Assembly: GCA_018350325.1 (NCBI GenBank) | Contig: JAEVLN010000007.1 | Location: 2,895,804 to 2,959,803 of the forward strand | Reading direction: 5' to 3' | Length of the DNA stretch: 64,000 nucleotides | Source: Globodera rostochiensis | Taxonomy: Eukaryota > Nematoda > Chromadorea > Rhabditida > Heteroderidae | Shown: one piece after another, positions 38,660 through 50,345 of the stretch | Numbering within the stretch: the stretch's first letter is position 1 | How the letters are laid out: each line of letters starts with the position of its first letter | Position numbers and translations under genes: made by a program | Notes under the pieces: model-generated | Databases searched by the model: none | What the model saw: only the letters and a program-made list of their open reading frames with translations | What the model was told of the DNA's origin: nothing

Positions 38660-40806
38660 ATGCCGCGAGTTAAAATAAAGTGGGGTACCGAAGAGCTCAG
38701 TGTTAATGCAAATCTGGAGGAAACTCCCTTGTTATTCAAAGCTCAACTATTCGAATTGACCAATATTCCACCTGAACGACAAAAGTTGATAGTCAGGGTG
38801 GGTGAGTGTTTTTTTCTACGTTCCAAGCAGTATATTTAGGGTAAGACGATATCTGATGAATCATGGAATGGAATTAAAATACAAGACGGCTCAGTTATTA
38901 TGCTTATCGGAAGTGCGGGTTCGATGTTGGTCAAATCGGAAAATGTCGAGTCGTCCAGTCTTGCCAGTTCGGCTGAGAAGGCGCGACATAAACCGCTTCC
39001 AGTTGGGCTGCGAAATCTAGGCAACACTTGTTACATGAATTCGAGTTTGCAATGTTTGAAGGTTTTCTATTGAATATTTCGTTCACATTAAATTTGTTGT
39101 AGATTATACCGGAATTTGAAGCCGCACTGAAACAATTCAATGCGGGTCAATCGGCTGAAAGAGCCGATGGGTCACAGCGCATAAAGCTGTTTACAAACTC
39201 TCTGGAAGAACTTTACAATGAAATGAATAATCTGGCGAAGGAACAAACGAACAGTTACCCTGAAATCGTCCCAATGCTCCTTGTGCATGTTTTTCGCCAA
39301 ACGTTTCCCCAATTCGACACGCAAGATGGGCGTGGTCAACATCAACAACAGGACGCCAATGAATGTTTTTGCGAAATGCTCAGAATGATCTCAGACGAAA
39401 CGGTTTCGATGTTGGAAAAAAACGATGATAAATGTGCGCAGAGACGTAAGGAGAGGGAATGAAAGGGGGACTTGATTAGGAGCCACGCAATCCTCCATAA
39501 TTTCAAATACTTTTGAACGGCGCTGTGTACCGAGGCTCTTAATTTTTGTTTTTTCTCTGCCCATTTTTGCTACATAGCCTCCCCCCCCCCGAAATTTATT
39601 GGCTTATTATGTAACCCTAATTCCCAACCACAAGCTTTTTATGGGTTATCATTTAGCGGGCGTACCTTCGGCAAGGGCACAAAAAGTTCCATTGAAGCAA
39701 TTTTTCGAAATTGAGCATGAAGTCGTCGTGAAATGCCTCGAAGAAGGCTCTAACGACGAGCCACAAAGGCACAAAGAAAAAGTTTTGCAGGTTTACCTCA
39801 TTCATTTTAACATGTCATATAAACGTGCCTTTCAAATGTTCAGCTGAGCTGTTTTCTGGACCAGGAGGTCCGTTACATCCAAGCCGGAATCAGAAACAAA
39901 ATGGTGGAAGAAATCGAGAAAAAGTCAAAATCACTGGACAGGAATGCGAAGTTTGAGAAACGTTCGATGGTCAGCAGACTTCCGGCTTACTTATCCGTGC
40001 AGATGGTCCGCTTCTTTTACAAAGAGGAAAAGAATGTAGGATGCCTTTTACTCAACAATTCCAAAGTTTGTTTAGATCAGCGCTAAAATTCTCAAGGACG
40101 TCAAGTTTCCGATTGTTTTGGATGTTTTCGATTTCTGCAATTCCGAATTGCAAGACAAACTGAAACCAGCTCGAGCAGCACTGAAGGTGGACGAATTGTT
40201 TAATTGTTTATTAGTAATTGCTTTAAAAGAGGGGGTGGGGGTCTTCAGGGCGGAACATATTTTTTTTTGCTAAACGCATTCTTTACTGATTACTTCTTCC
40301 TTGAAGTCTTATAATATTAATGCAGGAATACGACGACGCTAAAATTGAGTTAATGCGAAAAGCAAAGTTGTCTGAGGGAGCAGAAGCCAAGCCTGATTTG
40401 ACACCTTCAGGATTTCACCCGAACAGCTTTTCCGATGACATCGGTTCCAACAACAGTGGATTTTATGAGCTGAAGGTGCTTGGAAATTGTCTCTTATTTC
40501 TCTTTTTTTACTTTTAAGTGCTTGATCACACACCAAGGGCGTTCAAGCAGTTCGGGTCATTATGTGGCATGGGTTCGAATTGGGGATGAAGACGAAAAAT
40601 CGGATACAGCCAAATGGGTGGTATGCGATGACAGCAATATTTCGCCGGTTTCAGAGGAAGAGATTTTGAAGTTGTCCGGCGGAGGCGATTGGCATTGTAA
40701 TGAATGAATTGATTCTTATTCATACCTTTTTATATTTTAAGGTGCTTACGTCCTTATCTACGGGCCTAAGAAGATACCAAGACTTGACAGTCCGGAAGAG
40801 AAATAA
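38660..40806 (+). CDS. usp-14: proteasome-associated deubiquitinase USP14
   Basis: Nine exons, 38660-38797, 38840-39061, 39103-39445, 39657-39790, 39844-40035, 40076-40186, 40326-40475, 40519-40696 and 40742-40806, give 510 residues (human 494). Residues 1-75 are a ubiquitin-like domain (VKIKWGTEEL, LLFKAQLFELTNIPPERQK) that docks on the 26S proteasome. The catalytic domain has the cysteine box GLRNLGNTCYMNSSLQCL, QQQDANECF, RLPAYLSVQMVRFFYKE, the histidine box HQGRSSSSGHYVAW, then CDD and GGGDWHCAYVLIYGP. It trims ubiquitin chains from proteasome substrates. First of three same-strand genes; its last exons are the source of the scars at 24.1 and 30.6 kb. Confidence 0.95.
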
Positions 40807-41312
40807 ACTGTCGAAAGTTATTGGCATTTATTTTAAATGTGCTTTGAACCTTGGTAAAATTGTTTGTTTCTTTTGACTTTGTAATTCTGTGATTCTGAAC
40901 ATCAACCGGTTTATCCCATATTGTACTTGAGAGTCTGTCTGTTCGTGTGTAACGCTGTCGAATTAGCGAACGATGCGCCAATAGGTTAAACGGTGAACAA
41001 TGTAGACCACGAGAGAGTTGAAAGAAATAATGCGTAAAGAAACGAAAGTGAAAAGGCTAATTTCGTCGAACTGAGTACAAGTCCATAAAAACCACTATTA
41101 AGAAAGTCACAAGCAAATTAAGTTGGCAAAACCCTTGCCCGTGTCATTTGAAATCCCGATCTCTAATAATAAGCAGGGATGGGATTTTTGTCTGCGGACT
41201 TGACTAGACTAGCTTGGCGATAGGAATCGATTGGTAGTATTTTTGTTCGGATCTGAACCAGTCCCAAATAAGATAGAATCCCATAATTTGTCTTCATCAT
41301 TTTTAGCCCGTT
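40807..41312. other. spacer between usp-14 and the NDUFV3-like gene
   Basis: 41200-41240 has a solo arm of the PREB-intron MITE family (AGGAATCGATTGGTA). A CAGGGATGGGATTTT block at 41174 also occurs at 14582. No gene. Confidence 0.45.
41306..41306 (+). promoter_or_regulatory. putative trans-splice acceptor of the NDUFV3-like gene
   Basis: CATCATTTTTAG ends here, six bases before the ATG. Confidence 0.45.
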
Positions 41313-41800
41313 ATGACAAATCATATCCGTAATTATTTGTGCCGAATGATCATTAAGCAATCGCCAACTCAACCGGTCCAATTGAGCGCTTATTCGACTG
41401 AGAGAGACGCGGCGGGCACTTCCACGGGCATTGAACACGCGCTCAAATTCAACAAATTGGGAATGGCCCACAAAAGAGACTTGAAGGAGTACAAATGTGC
41501 TGAATATCTTCACCAAAATACTTACTCCTACTACGATAAGGAGGTGGGAATCGGTCTGCCTTGGGACGATTGCACTTAAGCAATTCACTAGCATTCTTTT
41601 ACATTCGGGTAGCCATCGAAAATTACTGAAAAAGCATAAAAACCCTAAGAAGCAATCTTTGGGCTGCTTTTGTTCCGTTCCATTTCCCCCCTTTATGCGT
41701 TTCTCATTTGGTCTTTCCTGTTTAGTGCGAATTACAGCAATATCGAGTGGCGCAACCGACGAACAAAGCGCCTGACGTCGAGCCGAAGTTTAAGTCATAA
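41313..41800 (+). CDS. NDUFV3-like subunit of mitochondrial complex I
   Basis: Two exons, 41313-41543 and 41726-41800, phase 0, give 101 residues. The first 30 are arginine/hydroxyl-rich without acidic residues (YLCRMIIKQSPTQPVQLSAY), as in mitochondrial presequences. The C-terminal part, YLHQNTYSYYDKECELQQYR followed by VAQPT, matches the short conserved C-terminal motif of NDUFV3 (the 9-10 kDa flavoprotein subunit: Y.N...Y.TY...D...EL.KFR..QP). It should bind the NADH-oxidising arm. AATAAA occurs at 41853 and the ric-8 ATG is only 168 bp away, so the two are likely in one operon. Confidence 0.65.
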
Positions 41801-41955
41801 AGCAATGTCATCTGTAGTTTTGTTGACGATTTGATTTTTTTGTGTAGGAAGCAAATAAACAATTAATGAATGTTAAGAACGATTATGTGTTGTTTGCACT
41901 TGATACCTTCTTTTCTTTTTTATTGAAATTTTGTTTGATTTTCCAATTCTTTAAA

Positions 41956-41956
41956 G
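41956..41956 (+). promoter_or_regulatory. putative SL2-type trans-splice acceptor of ric-8
   Basis: CCAATTCTTTAAAG ends here, 12 bases before the ric-8 ATG and about 100 bases after AATAAA: the spacing usual for downstream operon genes in nematodes. Confidence 0.5.
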
Positions 41957-41968
41957 CAACTTTGAGTT

Positions 41969-44486
41969 ATGGCCCAGCAAAACGCATTAACGGCCGAATT
42001 GATTAAACAATGGGAAAAAGAGCCAAACTCTCATCAAAAACTAACTCTGCTTTGTAACCTGAACGATTACTATCCGGATGGCACTTTTCCGATTCTCGAC
42101 GATGACATCAAAAAGGTTTTTCTTGGCAAAATGTCGAGCTCCCATACGTAACGGCTAATAAGAAATTAAATGAACGGTATTTTGGCGCTGGAAGAAAAGG
42201 GTCCCCTTTCAGCTGTTGTTATCTCACATCCTCGACACCTGGACATCAGTCTCTGAGCAAATACGTTTCCACCAACTGCAGTTTCTTCGAATTATTTTGC
42301 GCGACAAAAACAGCTCCGACTTGGACAGTTTTATTCACATTTTAACGCATTTGACTCGCATAGCAAAATTATCAGCCGACGATACTGAGGAATCGAAGTA
42401 TGAACCGATAAAGAGTAAGGAAATTTGAATGTTGGCATTTGCAATTGCCGACTTTTGAGTTGTGTTAGAGTCTGAGAAATGTCTGGTCAATTTGCTCTTC
42501 AACTCCGCCAAGGCTCGGGCCCTTTTTCAGTGAGTTTCTTTTTGGATTGACAATGTACAAGATTTGGAAATTCAGCCAAAATCAGTATTCTGATCAAACT
42601 TTTCCTTTTATTACAGAATGGCACCGTTTGGTCGGTTGGTCTCGCGGATTCATTCAATCAGTGCCATTTACGGTGGCGTCAGTACGCTTTCCGTTGGGTA
42701 CGAATATTTGGCCGAATGGTCGGTTGATAAAGTGGAGGAATTGCTGCTTTATGACTTGAAGATTGCCTTCATCACAACGGCCTTGATTCAAAAAATTCGG
42801 GTGAGTCGACCTTCCGCATTAGCAACAATGAAGTGTTGCTGTAGAATGATTGTGTAAATGACACGGACAAAACGACGGTTTTTCTTAATTTGCTCGTCTA
42901 CTCACTGGAGAAGGTGCCCGCCCTAATGGCCTGCAAATATGTAAATGAGGCGTTGAATACGTTGTTCAACATATATCACGACTCCAAGATGTTCGACATG
43001 GTCTGTGGACATTGTGCCATTGGTTGTGAGACCCATTGACACATGAAACTTTATGGAATGTGTTTAAAATTAAAAACGCATTTTAGTTAATGAGTTTCGC
43101 GACTTGACCCGCGTATTTGCGCATTAAATAAAAGAATTTTCAAAGGATACTTCGGGAAAATGTGCTGATGCATGTGCACGAATTGTGAAGTGTGTCAATC
43201 TGGACTTGGAGACTAAGCAAAACGCGGTCAATTTGCTTTCGGTATTGACATCAGCTGTACCCTCACTATGTCCTAAGGTTTTTATGTAATTATTTATTTG
43301 TTTAAAATTATTAACTACAAGGTCGAGACGAATGAGATTTCAGACACTTCTGTCGCAATGGAGGGATTCGATATGAGTTTCTTGAATTCGCTTTTGCACG
43401 TTTTTGAAGTACAAATTGACAAAGTAATTAGTTAAACTTTACGGGAAAGCCTGAAACGATCTAGGAAGAGCTCGGGAGTTAGAGAACGTTGGATATGTCC
43501 CGTGACGAGTTTAAATCCCGAAATTTGATAAGCTAATAACTCACTATTTCAGCATTTAAGCCAGTAAGAGTTAAACTTTGTTTTGAATATTTTAAACGTT
43601 TAGTACGAGAAAAAACAAATCATCATCGAGTTTTTGGGCACGTTTCTCACCATTCTCAGTCATCTCTGCTCAGAGCATAAAGCGGCGAGGCGATTTTGTC
43701 GGATGAAAGTAAGAAAAAGCTCACAAATCCGAAGCTCAGAATTTCCGACTTATTAAAACGTCCACCAGATTCTGCCACCGCTGACGGGGGACGACGTCAG
43801 ACGGCGTCCCGAAGAGGGCGGCAGTTTTCGGAACAAAATGGTCCGTTTGATGAGCAGTACTTCGCGATACGGTGAAATGACTGCCGAAATCCTTTTCGTA
43901 TTGTGCAAAAGATCTGGTCGGTTCTACGCAAATGTCGGCGAAATGTTTAACGATTGTTTTTAGTGTGTCGTCTGATGAAATACTGCGGATTTGGACACTC
44001 CGCCGGTCTCTTGGCCAATTATGGGTTTTTAGGCCAAGCGACGACGGCTCAACGGCGCCCCTCGGACAGTGAAGATTCGGAAACTGAGGAATATAAACGT
44101 GTGGAGGAAAAGTGCACTTTTGCGTTCCGTTGTTCGATTAACTCAGTCAATGTGTTAAGGGTCAATCCGGTCACCGGCTCCATCCCGCCACCCGAACAAG
44201 TGGATTTAGATTCTCAGCCTTATCTTTTGAATCTTCAGCTTGGTGAATGGCGTCGGCAACTCGAGTCGATGAGTGACGAACAGAGGGAGTACGAAATGAT
44301 GAAGCTTGTCGACTGCATGGACAAGCTGATGGTGCGTTGCTAATTCAATTGAAATACAAACAAATGTAGGAGCACGGTGTGATCAAGCCCGGAGTGGTTG
44401 GAGAGGACGGAGAACTGAGACAAGCGAAGCACGTGGCGGAATTGATCAAGGACGTGAAGACAGAAAATGAAAGCGACGATGACTGA
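41969..44486 (+). CDS. ric-8: RIC-8/synembryn, chaperone and exchange factor for G-protein alpha subunits
   Basis: Eleven exons, 41969-42115, 42213-42414, 42469-42529, 42617-42800, 42845-43000, 43146-43277, 43322-43423, 43604-43708, 43769-43916, 43964-44331 and 44370-44486, all phase-consistent, give 573 residues (human RIC8A about 530). Diagnostic blocks: EKCLVNLLFNSAKA, LNTLFNIYHDS, LLHVFEVQ, KILPPLTGDDVRRRPEEGG, RNKMVRLM, ILFVLCKRSVCRLMKYCGFG, AGLLANYGFLG, SEDSETEEY, VNPVTG, ...YEMMKLVDCMDKL. It is an armadillo-repeat protein acting in the cytoplasm and at the membrane in Galpha folding, spindle positioning and synaptic signalling. A 20-residue insert before VNPVTG (CTFAFRCSINSVNVLR) may be an unremoved intron. 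Convergent with wars-1, 165 bp apart. Confidence 0.92.
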
Positions 44487-44651
44487 AGGATGTGATAGGC
44501 ACAATCGACAGAGAATTGATAGCAAAAGATCTCACAAAATCCGATTGCAAATGCTTTACAACCCATCCTTTGTTCTTTTTACAAAAATTCACAATAACTT
44601 AACCCATAAAAGCAACAATATTGACCAGTGGGCAAATTCACAAAATTAGGA

Positions 44652-47287
44652 TCAAAAGTCGAAAGCCAATTTCCGCGGTGTGGTGAACTCGCGCACCACT
44701 TCATCGCTGACATTCGTTCTCCGCTGCTGCAATTCGCGTACGATGCCCTGCACAATTTCAATAGCAATTGCCTTAAGCTCACCAGAAAACATAGCTCCGC
44801 TCGAGTAATCCTTAATCATTTGGATGGATTTGGAACGGTCAATTCGAGCCAAAACCAAAAAATGTTTTGTCAGGGTATCCGCTCTACTTTAATGGACATA
44901 CGGTCTATTTATTAAAAGTTGATGCCTTTCTTATTTGTTCTAGCCGATCGTCGTCTTCCAGAAAATGACGTAAAAATTGGAAGGACGTGTCCACGTCACA
45001 ATCGCCCCCAAATTGGCGGTGTTCTTCTTTTGTGTCCTTCCCACCGCTGAATGCGTATTTGTTGATCTAAATGGGAGCCCATAAAAAACATTCCCAAAGG
45101 GCCCTTTACTTTCTCTTTGATTTTCTTCGGTGTGTCGTCCAAATAAATGCACGAATTGGCGTCACTCGCCGCCATTTTGCTTTGAGCACCTTGCAACGCT
45201 GGCAGAAATGTGCTGTAGATGAGGGAAGGCTTCTGATATTTGAGACGAGGGGCCACATCACGGCACATTCGAAAATAGGGATCCTGCAACGGTTCGAACA
45301 TCGCTAATTTTACAATTTTATGTGTGCGTTTTTGATATCGGATTTGTAATTGTAGAAAAAGATGAATACGACTCATGCAAATTGTCGGAGATGTTTTTGT
45401 GAGTTATAAATCAAATCACAACTTTGATAAGATTCTTTAAATTAATTTTAGCTTCTTTCCCACTTTTTAAGTGCCATTCTAACGCCGTTTTTATTGGACC
45501 TGATCGATGGCGCACGGAATAAGACAGGGGACGTCCCTACGACCGTTGAAAATCTCTGGGAAAGAGCTGCTAAAGCACGGCGCCGCCTCGATGGCCGGAA
45601 AGGCCGACTTTCCCATGGAGTCCTCCCCGGTAAATCCGAATATCGCACGCGATTGATTGTTGGTCACCAACTTCCACACCTTCAGGACATTCTCGTAGAA
45701 AGACGGCCTAAACTCTGGTCAGTTAATGGATCCACTGAAGAACTCGCTACCTCATATACTCTGTGTCGAGAAAAATGAACGTTTTCTGCGGGTCGAACCC
45801 TACCGAAATTATATCCTTTACATTCTCAATAGCAATTTTCTTGGACCGCTCGAGGTCCATGTCCTTCCACAGAAATTTCTCATCGTCCGTAATCTGAATC
45901 GATAATTCGACTCATTCCATTCGAAACAGAAACTTGGATGATCAACGGAACGTCGAACGCGTCTTGCAAACTTTTGCAGAAGAAAAATGGGATCAAATGC
46001 CCGAGGTGGAGACTGCCACTGCTCGGCCCCCGGCCAGTGTAAAGGTAGAAGGGCTTTTTCTGCTCGACTCGATCCAATATTGGCGTAAGATCACTGCGAT
46101 AGAAAAAATTTGGTATTTTTTTTTCGTTAGAGAGGCAATTTCGTGAAGTTTGTTAAGAAAAATGTACCCAAAACGGCAATGATGGAGAATTGCCCCGACG
46201 GAAATTTAAAAAAAAAAATTTAAATTTCAAATGCAACTTTTTTGGTTTGACTAATTTTTTATATTGCAGCACATTTCAACCTCGTGAATGTTCGAAATCG
46301 AGTTTGGGGTTTGATATTCGCAAAATCCGAGCTCAGATCCGTGTTCTAGCATTTTTTTACACTAGAAAACATACATTAAAATTTTAAAAAGATTTTTTTC
46401 CGTCGGGACCGCAATTCTCCACCATTTTTTCCCCCAAGGCAACGATCGAAAGGACAAAAAAAATTGGAAAATAAAAAAAATCCCCAAACCGATGGGCGAA
46501 GAAAAGGCCACGTCGCAACATCGCGTGCGCTCTTTTGCCCGTCAGATTTTCGATACGCGTCACCAAATCCTCAGTTAACTTCCTGCAGCCAAATCGTTCT
46601 GAAATTGTTTAATTTCTTATAATTTAATTCAAAATTAATGAAAAGGGAATTTTTGTGCATAAACATCGTTAAATGAATGTGGCGTAACCAGGAAAAATTT
46701 TCGGGCGGGGGGGAAACTCGATTCTTAGGGGTGTATTTTTTCCCTTTTTTTATTGCATTTTTGTTAAGCAATTTTTCCAAAAAATGTTCGATTTTAGGGG
46801 GATGCATTTTCCGTTTTTACTCCATTTTTGTTAAGAAATTTTCAATGCAATTTTTTTTGCGAATTTTTACAGAGCGGCCCGGCGGTGCCGATAGGCGCCG
46901 CCGAGAAATTTTTTTTGATTTTTGATGACAATTTGTTAAGAAATTGGCCAAGAAATTGTAAAAGTGAAATTTGCAACGTTCGTAATTTTCAACCAATTTT
47001 CTTAACAAATACCGTTAAATCTTCAAATAAATTTTCCTGGTGGTGTCTGTCGGCACCGCCTTCTCCCCTCCCCTCCCCTTTCCCAGAATGAACCCCCCAC
47101 CCCCAAAAACTTTTTTGGTTACGTCCCTGTACTCGCCTATCAGCTTGTCGTAATCGACGCCTTTGGAGCTCGTCGCTAGAACTGTCCATGGAGTGACGAC
47201 ATCGTCGGGATCAAACTGAGAGTCATTGCCTTTTGTAGAATGTTGGAGATCATTGTCTGTTGAAGGACAATTTAACGTGAAGCTCAT
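44652..47287 (-). CDS. wars-1: cytosolic tryptophanyl-tRNA synthetase
   Basis: Eight exons on the minus strand: 47287-47137, 46598-46490, 46093-45934, 45893-45751, 45707-45500, 45283-45110, 45066-44926 and 44810-44652, give 414 residues. Motifs: [63 protein letters not shown] (HIGH signature HLGH), [57 protein letters not shown] (KMSKS signature), [28 protein letters not shown]. It charges tRNA-Trp. The N-terminal WHEP domain of vertebrate enzymes is absent. Homology forces two non-canonical GC-AG introns: intron 1 (donor ATAG/GCGAGT at 47137/47136) and intron 7 (donor AAG/GCATCA at 44926/44925); GT alternatives lose conserved residues. Confidence 0.93.
46881..46902 (+). repeat. GC-rich dispersed hairpin, copy 8
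   Basis: Exact core inside wars-1 intron 1, antisense to the gene; faces copy 9. Confidence 0.9.
47039..47060 (-). repeat. GC-rich dispersed hairpin, copy 9 (decayed)
   Basis: GGTGGTGTC, TGTC, GGCACCGCC: several C-to-T changes in one half of the stem. Inverted relative to copy 8, 137 bp away. Confidence 0.75.
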
Positions 47288-48111
47288 GTTAGGGTATATA
47301 GATGGGTTCAGCCTTTGGATATGAAGTAAGTCTTTAAATGCATAAAACCATTATAACAATTCGAATGGTATCAAAAATGTTTGATTGATTGACTTTGAAA
47401 AAAAATTAGAACGAATACAGAGGGTAATTAATACTTACCTAAGTTGATCCCCCGAATTTTGAGGTAATGGGTATTTTTTTCAGACAAAAGTGTGATTTAT
47501 ATATAAAAGTTGAATTCCTGTTTGGTTGTCGGTTGGGGATTTATGCAAAATAGTATAAAACAGATTCACGGATTACGAATTAGTCTATAGAAAATAAAAA
47601 TCGAATTAAACGAGCTGTGCGGTACTTTGGCCAGCATTTTCCATTTTACATCTAACTTTCCCCCAGTAAAAACGCCAAAAGGGAAAATGCCAAAAAGTAA
47701 AAAATGCCACAAGAGGGAAATGCCAAAGGAGAAATTCCAAGGATAAAAAGTTTTGAAGTATTTCAATATCATATTTATTAAAATAAATTATTTTAATAAA
47801 ATAATAAAAGATTTTTAATTCATTTCGAAATCGATTTTTCCACTTTGATGTCTTTCAAATTTTCCAAAATCAATTTTGGCCTCAAAACATTCAAAAAGCA
47901 CGATTTGACCATTACCTCCCTTTTTGTTGTAATTTTGTGTTTTTTAAATGACCGGCGGCCGGCCATTCGTGTGGAAATCGTTAAGTATTAGGAACAGGTC
48001 AATGAGGAACCGGTTATTTCCGCAAATCTTTCCCATCATCAAACTTATTTATACAGCGAATCACAAAAAATATAACAAATCGTACAGAAATATTTATTCG
48101 AACGAAATCTT
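47288..48111. other. wars-1 promoter side and 3' flank of the nuclear receptor
   Basis: 47660-47750 has degenerate tandem GGGAAAATGCCAAAAAG-type units (about 17 bp), like a solo terminus of the tandem-repeat foldback class. No gene. Confidence 0.5.
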
Positions 48112-50345
48112 TTAGAAAAGTTGAGAGATGCTAGTGATCAGTTTTGTATATAAATCAAATGGTTTCGTATCAAAGTCACCCGGATTTACATTTTCTCCAT
48201 CCTCCGCAACCCGATCAGAAAGTTTGACGAACAAACCATGGCATAATAGCTTATAAAGCTTATCGACGAGTCCGGAACGACCATCAAAGGTCATCATGCC
48301 GGATATAAACACAGCGATCTCCTCCCAATGAAGTTCCATGTCAGAGAAGCAATGGCGAACTCGGGTCAGCTGCTCCTCATGAAGTTCAAGACTTTTGTGG
48401 CGGTGATGGTCATCGCCGGCATTCAGAAGTACAGTTAGCACAGTCTGCAGATAATCCGATCGTCAGGCGACAATGCAAAAGACTCATCGTAACCAACCAA
48501 GATAGCAGTGACTTTGTTTTTGCTGAGGATTATCTCCTTGTTAAACACAGAAAACTCGGGGATTGCTTCTACGAAGAGTTGACAACGATGGCGGGCTTCA
48601 GCGAAGTTGGCAATGTAAATGAGCTGAGGGGATTTGCCGCTGTTGTCTTCTCGGACGGGCACAAGGAACGAACTCTGGGGATGAATTGGGTGCGTTTTGC
48701 CTTATAAATTAGGGGAGGGGGTCGGTCACGCACTTTAAACGCCTGCACGACGGCGTTGACAAGTTCCACGGCTTGACGAGTGCTCTCCAGGCCCAAGTCC
48801 CTCTGCTCAGAATCGCTTTTCCTCTTCCGATTCTTTTCCAGCCGAACGTGAGTTTGCTGCATTCCCATTTTAAGACATCTTAACGAGTCGAATCGATCGC
48901 TTAAGCCAATCACCCAGTCGGTGTCATCTTACTTCTCCAACCGGCACTTCTGACACCGATTCCGAGACATCCGATCAACCGGACATTGATTATTTTTGGC
49001 ACATTCGTAGTGCTGTCCTGACTGAACGGAGCGTCGGAAAAATCCCTTAAAATTGAAAATTGCTCTGCTTCAATGACACTTCGTTAACCTTGCATCCTTC
49101 GCAACTTTGTACCTAAACCAAAATTTGTTGGCTGAAATTTGCCCGTTCCATCAGACCCCGTAATGGTGTCCACTCGCCCGGTCGCCGCAGACGACGCAGC
49201 ATTCGCTCTGTTGATGCTGTTGCTGGTGGAGAAGCGAGAGAAATGCGGCCGAGTTCGACAGCAGCAGAGGGTGGATGCCGTGGGGGGAGGGCATTTGTGT
49301 GGCGGGGGGTGGAAGAGCGAACGGGGGAGTGCCGGAGGCGGACGAAGAAGGACGAGCGGCAAAGACTCCCGGAAGGTTATGGCAAGGGAAAAGACTGCCG
49401 GAAGGATGGCCGGAGGGATGTAGAGGCTGTTGAAGGTGATAGTAAGACGGAAAAGAATACATCGGTTGACGGAAGGCACTGGACGGATGACCAAACATTG
49501 GAGCATTTGCCGGATGGTTTTCGAATGGCATTGTAGGAAGCGGTTGCTGTGGCTGAAACGGCACTCGATGTTGTGCCTCTGTCTGCTGTTTGGACGTGCC
49601 ATTGATTAAGGCCAATTGAGCAGTTCTGGTCTGCAGCTGCTCCGTCTTAGGCACAACTACCGACACCGAATGGACTTCGGACTTCTTTTGAACTTCTGAC
49701 GGAAGCTGTGATCCCATCGAAGAGCTCTCCCCGTTATTTGCTGCTGCTGATGGGATTCGATTGTTGTTGGTTGAGAAAAACGAACTTTCTTTCTGATCAC
49801 AACGCAATTGTTGGGCTGCTTGCACTCGCAAAATGCTGGAAACTGAAATTGAGAACATTTAAAGTACTGGTCAATATGGTGGTGATCAATGGACAACCTG
49901 AAAATGAGTTGGACCGGGAAGGCAGCGAATGGGTGGGCGACACGGTCATCGGAGTGTGTCCGGGAGACAGCGAACTGGTCTCGTTGCCCGAATCTGACTG
50001 CTCTTCCCCCGCCATTTTGGAGATGGCCAACAATGGCTGATGATGAGGTTGAATGACTGCTCCTTGTGAAGAAACGTGAGAAAAGGCGGCACTGCTTCTG
50101 TCGTTGTTATGCTTTATTTGATTTGCCGGAAGGGCTTGGATGGCATGGCTTTGGAACATTTTGGCCCACAACGATGGATCCATCGGATTGGTTGGTCGAA
50201 ATTGGGGCAATTGGGCGGTGATGTTGGTAAAATGAGGGTGATGATACATGGGAGAGGAGAGAGGAATGGCACTTGCGGACACAATTTGTTGAGGGTTGGC
50301 ACATTTCGGAGTGAAAAGCCGGAAGGGACAACCATCTCTGTCCAT
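48112..50345 (-). CDS. nuclear hormone receptor
   Basis: Seven exons on the minus strand: 50345-49898, 49842-49157, 49112-49089, 49045-48933, 48878-48734, 48674-48513 and 48444-48112, consistent phases, give 636 residues. A long S/P/Q/H-rich activation region (about 370 residues) precedes a complete two-zinc-finger DNA-binding domain: [62 protein letters not shown]. The P-box CEGCKG is that of NR1/NR2 receptors binding AGGTCA half-sites. The ligand domain is recognisable at [19 protein letters not shown] and continues to LITSISQLF. Subfamily unclear, RAR/ROR-like (NR1) by overall look. The exon 6 donor (48512) is the least certain. An upstream frame-incompatible ORF (50593-50400) might be a 5' exon. 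Confidence 0.85.
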
